DNA from: Arthrobacter sp. YD4 | GTDB taxonomy: Bacteria; Actinomycetota; Actinomycetes; Actinomycetales; Micrococcaceae | Reading direction: 5' to 3' | Assembly (NCBI RefSeq): GCF_030410515.1 | Contig: NZ_JAUHHD010000001.1 | Location: forward strand, 372,001-436,000 | DNA: 64,000 bases | In this document: piece after piece, positions 60,352 to 64,000 of the stretch | How positions within the stretch are numbered: position 1 is the stretch's first letter | Layout: every line of letters starts with the position of its first letter | Notes under the pieces: model-generated | Databases searched by the model: none | What the model was told of the DNA's origin: nothing | Seen by the model: only the letters and a program-made list of their open reading frames with translations | Position numbers and translations under genes: made by a program

Positions 60352-61221
60352 TCAGGCGGGTTTGGCCGCACTGCCGGCCTGGGCGGGCTCCGCCGCGGCG
60401 GGGCGGTGGCCCTTCTTGGCCAGCTGGATCTGCTCGTATACGTGGTGCCGGAGCTCGGTGAACCGCGGCAGGGACCGGGTCTCCAGCTGGTCCCGCTCCA
60501 CCGGCAGGTCGATCCGGATGTCCTCCTGGACCACCGTGGGCGAGCTGGAGAGGATGATGACCCGTTCGCCCAGGTAGACCGACTCATCGATGTCGTGGGT
60601 GACGAAGAGGACGGTCACGCCGAACTTCTTCCAGATCGTCCGGATCAGGTCTTCCAGGTCGGCGCGGGTCTGCGCGTCCACCGCGGCGAACGGCTCATCC
60701 ATCAGCAGCACCTCGGGCTGGTACGCGATGGCCCGGGCGATCGCCACGCGCTGCTGCATGCCGCCGGAGAGCTGCCAGGGGTAGGACCGCGGCACGTGGG
60801 ACAGGCCCACGGCCTCCAGCGCCTCGTCCACCAGCCGGTCACGTTCGGCCTTCGGCACGCCCTGGTTCTTCAGCGGCAGCGCCACGTTGTCCCGGACCCG
60901 CATCCAGGGGAAGAGGGAGCGGCCGTACTCCTGGAAGACCACCGCCATCTTCTTCGGCGGCCCGGAGACCCGCTTGCCGTCGAGCAGGACCTCGCCCTCG
61001 GTGGGCGCCATCAGGCCCGAGATGCACTTGAGCAGGGTGGTCTTGCCAGAGCCAGAGGGACCCACCAGGCATGCAAGTTCCCCGGCGCGCAGGTCGAAGG
61101 TGAGGTTGCGGACGGCTTCGATGTCGCCGCCGTCGGTCTGGTAGACCTTCTTCAGTCCGCGGACCGAGAGCATGGCCTCCGGCCGGATGGTCCCCGCCTC
61201 GGGGGTGGTGTCAGGCTGCAT
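60352..61221 (-). CDS. ABC transporter ATPase, SsuB/TauB-like
   Basis: The 289-aa ATPase drives the importer encoded upstream. Walker A is GPSGSGKTT, the signature LSGGMQQR, Walker B VLLMDEPFAAVD, and the H-loop THDIDESVYL. It has a longer C-terminal tail than SsuB. Its ATG overlaps the end of the permease gene by 11 bases. Confidence 0.94.
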   Translation of the reverse strand: MQPDTTPEAGTIRPEAMLSVRGLKKVYQTDGGDIEAVRNLTFDLRAGELACLVGPSGSGKTTLLKCISGLMAPTEGEVLLDGKRVSGPPKKMAVVFQEYGRSLFPWMRVRDNVALPLKNQGVPKAERDRLVDEALEAVGLSHVPRSYPWQLSGGMQQRVAIARAIAYQPEVLLMDEPFAAVDAQTRADLEDLIRTIWKKFGVTVLFVTHDIDESVYLGERVIILSSSPTVVQEDIRIDLPVERDQLETRSLPRFTELRHHVYEQIQLAKKGHRPAAAEPAQAGSAAKPA

Positions 61222-61984
61222 TTTCTACCTCTTTCTGGCCGTGGTACCAGCGCAGGATGTTCCGCTCGGCCCACTGGAAGATGAACGACATCGTCACGCC
61301 CAGCAGCCCCAGCACCACGATGCCGGACCACATTTCCGGGATGGCGAAGGAACGCTGGAACTGCACGATGGTGAAGCCAAGCCCGGAGGACGAGGCGAAC
61401 ATTTCGGAGATGACCATCAGGATCAGCCCGAGCGAGAGGGACTGGCGGACACCCGCCAGGATCTGCGGGCTGGCCGAGGGCAGCACCAGATACCGGACCC
61501 GGGCCCAGCCGGAAATTCCGTAGGTGTGGGCCGAATCGGAGAGGACCCCGTCGACGGCGCGGACACCCTCGATGGTGTTCAGCAGCACCGGCCAGACGCA
61601 GCCGGAGATGATCACCGCGATTTTCATGGAGTCGGTGATGCCCATCAGCAGCATCAGCACCGGGACCAGCACCGGCGGCGGAATGGCCCGGAAGAACTCC
61701 AGGGTGGGTTCCAGCAGGGCGCGCAGCCACCGGACGGAGCCGATCACCACGCCGCCGACGACGCCGATCGCGATCGCCGCGACGACGCCCACCAGGAGCC
61801 TGCCGATGCTCGGCAGCACGTCCGAGAAGAACCGCGGGCCGAACCAGGTCTGGGCGAACTTCTGCACCAGCGCCGCGGGCGTCGGCACGAAGAAGTTCAC
61901 CGCGCCCAGGGTGGAGGCCCACCAAAGCAGGACGAGCAGCACCGGCAGCGCCAGCACGTAGCCCAGGGTTTTCAGGGCTTTCAT
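61211..61984 (-). CDS. ABC transporter permease, SsuC/TauC-like
   Basis: The 257-aa protein has six helices and the EAA loop region with GISGWARVRYLVLPSASPQIL. It pairs with the second permease to form the membrane channel. It overlaps that gene by four bases (61981-61984). Confidence 0.92.
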   Translation of the reverse strand: MKALKTLGYVLALPVLLVLLWWASTLGAVNFFVPTPAALVQKFAQTWFGPRFFSDVLPSIGRLLVGVVAAIAIGVVGGVVIGSVRWLRALLEPTLEFFRAIPPPVLVPVLMLLMGITDSMKIAVIISGCVWPVLLNTIEGVRAVDGVLSDSAHTYGISGWARVRYLVLPSASPQILAGVRQSLSLGLILMVISEMFASSSGLGFTIVQFQRSFAIPEMWSGIVVLGLLGVTMSFIFQWAERNILRWYHGQKEVENAA

Positions 61985-62826
61985 AGGATCACCTCGGAGC
62001 GGACGGAGGAGTGCCAGGACAGCGTCTTCTTCTCGATCAGCCGCATCAGGGCGTTGATCACGACGCCGATCAGGCCGGTGGCCAGCACCAGGGCGTACAT
62101 CCCGGATATGGCGCCGCCGGACTGCGCCAGCGCGATCTCCCGGCCCAGGCCCGGGGAACCGATCACGAGCTCGGCCGTGATGGCCAGGACCAGTGCCACG
62201 GTGGCCGCCAGCCGCACGCCGGTCATCAGGTAGGGCAGCGCCGTCGGGAAGACGACGTAGCGGATCCGGGCCAGCGGCCCGAGCCCGTAGGTCTTGGCCG
62301 TGTTGTTGGCGACCATGTCGACGTCGGCCACGCCGTAGAGCACCTGGATCAGGACCTGCCAGAAGGCGGCGTAGGTGATCAGCATCAGCGAGGATTCCAG
62401 CTTCACGCCGAACAGCAGCACGGCCAGCGGAATCAGCGCCACCGACGGGATGGGCCGCAGGAACTCCACCGTGGAGTTGGTGGCCCGGCGGAGGAAGGTA
62501 CTGGACCCGATCACAAAGCCCAGCACGACGGCGAGGACGATCGCGAGGACCAGCCCCAGGAACCAGGCCTTCATGGTCTCCCCCACCGAGACCCAGAACG
62601 CGGTGAGGCCCAGGTCGCGGACCAGCGCCATCACCACCTCACTGGCCGGCGGCAGGTACTTGGCGTCGATCAGGCCGAGCCGAGGAATCAGCTCCCAAGT
62701 GGCCAGGAATCCGAGGATCCCGGCCAGGCCCAGCAGCCGCTGGCCGGGGAAGGCGCGTTTGCCCGTACGGCGGCCGCGTCCCGCACGGGTCGTGCGGCCG
62801 CCGGTGGCGAGGGCGTCGGCACTCAC
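61981..62826 (-). CDS. ABC transporter permease, SsuC/TauC-like, second subunit
   Basis: The 281-aa permease has an N-terminal basic region and six helices. GLGPLARIRYVVFPTALPYL matches the EAA motif position. It is a paralog of the neighbouring permease, so the importer uses a heterodimeric channel, less common than the SsuC homodimer. GTG start, with a GTGA overlap with the binding-protein stop. Confidence 0.92.
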   Translation of the reverse strand: MSADALATGGRTTRAGRGRRTGKRAFPGQRLLGLAGILGFLATWELIPRLGLIDAKYLPPASEVVMALVRDLGLTAFWVSVGETMKAWFLGLVLAIVLAVVLGFVIGSSTFLRRATNSTVEFLRPIPSVALIPLAVLLFGVKLESSLMLITYAAFWQVLIQVLYGVADVDMVANNTAKTYGLGPLARIRYVVFPTALPYLMTGVRLAATVALVLAITAELVIGSPGLGREIALAQSGGAISGMYALVLATGLIGVVINALMRLIEKKTLSWHSSVRSEVIL

Positions 62827-63806
62827 GGCAGCAGGTCGCCCGCGTTCGGGGCCTTGGAAAGGGTGCCGTACTTGGCGGCGGCGTCGCCCAGGGTCTTGAA
62901 GGCGTCCTTGTCGAAGGTGACCGTCCAGTGCGTGAGGGTCATCTTGGAGCGGGCGGCCTCGTCGATCTTGGTGTAGGTGCCCACGATGTCCCGGACTTCC
63001 TGCGGGTGGGCCTGGGCGTACTCGAGGGACTTGTTCATGGCCCGGGTGAACTTCTGGGTCAGCTCCGGCTTGTTCTTGATGGTGTCGGCCTTGGTGAAGT
63101 ACCCGGCGATGTCCAGCTTGGGGCTGACGTCCACAAAGTTCCAGGAGACCACGGTGCCGCCGTCGGCCAGGGCCTTGGACATGAAGGGTTCGAGGATCCA
63201 GGCCGCGTCCACCTGCTTGTTGGCGATGGCCGCCGGCGCGTCCGGGAAGGCCACCTCGACGAACTTCACGGAGGAGGGATCGCCGCCGTCCTTCTCGATC
63301 GCGGACTTGATGCTGGTGTCGCCGATGTTGGACAGGTTGTTCACGGAGACGGTCTTGCCGGCCAGGTCCTTGGCGGACTTGATCGGGGAACCGGCCGGGA
63401 CGACGACGCCGCCGACGTCCTTGCCCTTCTCACCGGTGGTGGACGCGCCGTTGGCGACGAACTTCAGGTCGAGGCCCTTATCCCTGGCGACCATCACGGA
63501 GATCAGGTTGGAGAAGGCGAAATCGAAACTGCCGCTGACGACGCCGGGAACGATCGCGGCGCCGCCGGTGGCCGTCTGGATGTCCAACTGGAGTCCCTCG
63601 TCCTTGAAGAAGCCCAGCTTGTTCCCCAGGTAGACCGGCGCACAGTCGACGATCGGAATAACGCCGACGCTGACCTTGGTCAGGTCTCCCCCGCCGGCGG
63701 CCCCGCCCTGGGCGGTGCCGCCCGTCGAGCTGGGCGATCCGCTGCCGCAGGCCGTGAGGGCCAGGACGGACGCGGCCGCCAGCAGGGAGAAGGTACGACG
63801 TAACAT
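62823..63806 (-). CDS. ABC transporter substrate-binding lipoprotein, NMT1/SsuA-like
   Basis: The 327-aa protein captures the solute outside the membrane. Its signal peptide ends in a lipobox (ALTACGSG), so it is anchored by lipidated Cys. The mature part has VGVIPIVDCAPVYLGNKLGFFK, GSFDFAFSNLIS and a hinge typical of the nitrate, sulfonate, taurine, pyrimidine-precursor type. The exact solute is not readable. The ATG has AAAGGAGTG upstream. It leads the four-gene operon and is likely controlled by the dyads at 63861-63888. Confidence 0.93.
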   Translation of the reverse strand: MLRRTFSLLAAASVLALTACGSGSPSSTGGTAQGGAAGGGDLTKVSVGVIPIVDCAPVYLGNKLGFFKDEGLQLDIQTATGGAAIVPGVVSGSFDFAFSNLISVMVARDKGLDLKFVANGASTTGEKGKDVGGVVVPAGSPIKSAKDLAGKTVSVNNLSNIGDTSIKSAIEKDGGDPSSVKFVEVAFPDAPAAIANKQVDAAWILEPFMSKALADGGTVVSWNFVDVSPKLDIAGYFTKADTIKNKPELTQKFTRAMNKSLEYAQAHPQEVRDIVGTYTKIDEAARSKMTLTHWTVTFDKDAFKTLGDAAAKYGTLSKAPNAGDLLP

Positions 63807-63860
63807 GTTCACTCCTTTGTGCACTGCGGCCCGGGAATGACTCGCCCCCACCACCGCCAA

Positions 63861-63888
63861 TGTTCGCTTTTCGAACAAACGTTCAAAT
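63861..63888. promoter_or_regulatory. overlapping inverted repeats upstream of the ABC importer
   Basis: TGTTCG-CTTTT-CGAACA (63861-63877) overlaps a second dyad, GAAC-AAAC-GTTC (63873-63884), which extends to an 18-bp near-palindrome with one mismatch. They lie about 55-80 bp before the binding-protein start, in promoter position. Confidence 0.65.
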
Positions 63889-63893
63889 ATCAA

Positions 63894-64000
63894 GTCTGGT
63901 CTAAGGCTACTGTGAGGTCAACCACATCCGGGGCATTGTTACGGCTCTGAGACAGGTCGCCGGGCACAGCAAAGCGGGGCCACTCCGGGCCCGTCCGGCG
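63894..64000. other. window end, no gene recognised
   Basis: The last 107 bases have no convincing frame. A GGGCC/GGCCC hairpin near 63978-63994 may be the terminator of a gene that lies beyond the window. Confidence 0.35.

Overview
The window is one continuous piece of a high-GC actinobacterial chromosome, most likely Arthrobacter, Pseudarthrobacter or a close Micrococcaceae relative. The pointers are a GlnR-type orphan regulator next to mycothiol synthase (mshD), the ppk1-mutT1 pair arranged as in Mycobacterium, catalase with a Fur-type regulator, frequent GTG/TTG starts, and many genes whose -10 box lies only 6-7 nt before the start codon. There is no ribosomal RNA, CRISPR array, integrase or insertion sequence. 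Nearly everything is chromosomal housekeeping and metabolism.

Layout. 1-5.3 kb: 5'-truncated glnR, mshD, ppk1 and mutT1 (nitrogen control, mycothiol, polyphosphate, nucleotide sanitation). 5.3-7.4 kb: a membrane protein with an internal duplication and a short GntR regulator, under a large palindromic operator. 7.4-9.1 kb: thyA-folA-small membrane protein. 9.2-11.4 kb: a WXG100-type protein with two partners of unknown function. 11.4-20.4 kb: asd, an AlkZ-like protein, two small membrane proteins, murB, an MFS transporter, a HadA/HadB-like dehydratase pair, a DUF2797 protein and a CitE-like lyase. 20.5-24.5 kb: alpha-glucosidase and aldo/keto reductase opposite a ROK regulator. 24.5-29.1 kb: Na+/H+ antiporter, NAD(P)-binding protein, and a visibly lower-GC acyltransferase gene beside two tRNA genes (Met, Thr). 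29.8-37.7 kb: a DEAD-box helicase, a MOSC protein, a YgiB/YgiC-like pair coupled to an amino-acid permease, and an acyl-CoA dehydrogenase. 37.7-45.8 kb: SDR, two paralogous GT87 membrane glycosyltransferases around an HxlR-MFS pair, and the reverse transsulfuration pair (cystathionine gamma-lyase/synthase and cystathionine beta-synthase). 45.8-51.9 kb: ion permease, VOC protein, AlkA-like glycosylase, acyl-CoA ligase, monooxygenase-fold protein, thioredoxin and thioesterase. 52-56.8 kb: acetyltransferase, a c-di-GMP phosphodiesterase-like EAL-CBS protein coupled to a 58-aa DUF1059 protein, a STAS-like protein, tRNA-Tyr, YajQ and HtpX. 56.9-64 kb: an exporter, Fur-catalase, and a complete four-gene ABC importer of the nitrate/sulfonate/NMT1 class.

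Regulation seen directly in the DNA includes five strong palindromes in promoter positions: 5318-5349, 23231-23252, 41870-41892, 51883-51898 and 63861-63888. About nineteen genes carry a TANNNT hexamer exactly 6 or 7 nt before the start codon, which predicts leaderless mRNAs. Two points stand out as possibly under-described. One is the WXG100 cassette, which has no secretion ATPase nearby. The other is the DUF1059-EAL-CBS translational coupling, where the small gene is easily missed because it encodes only 58 residues.
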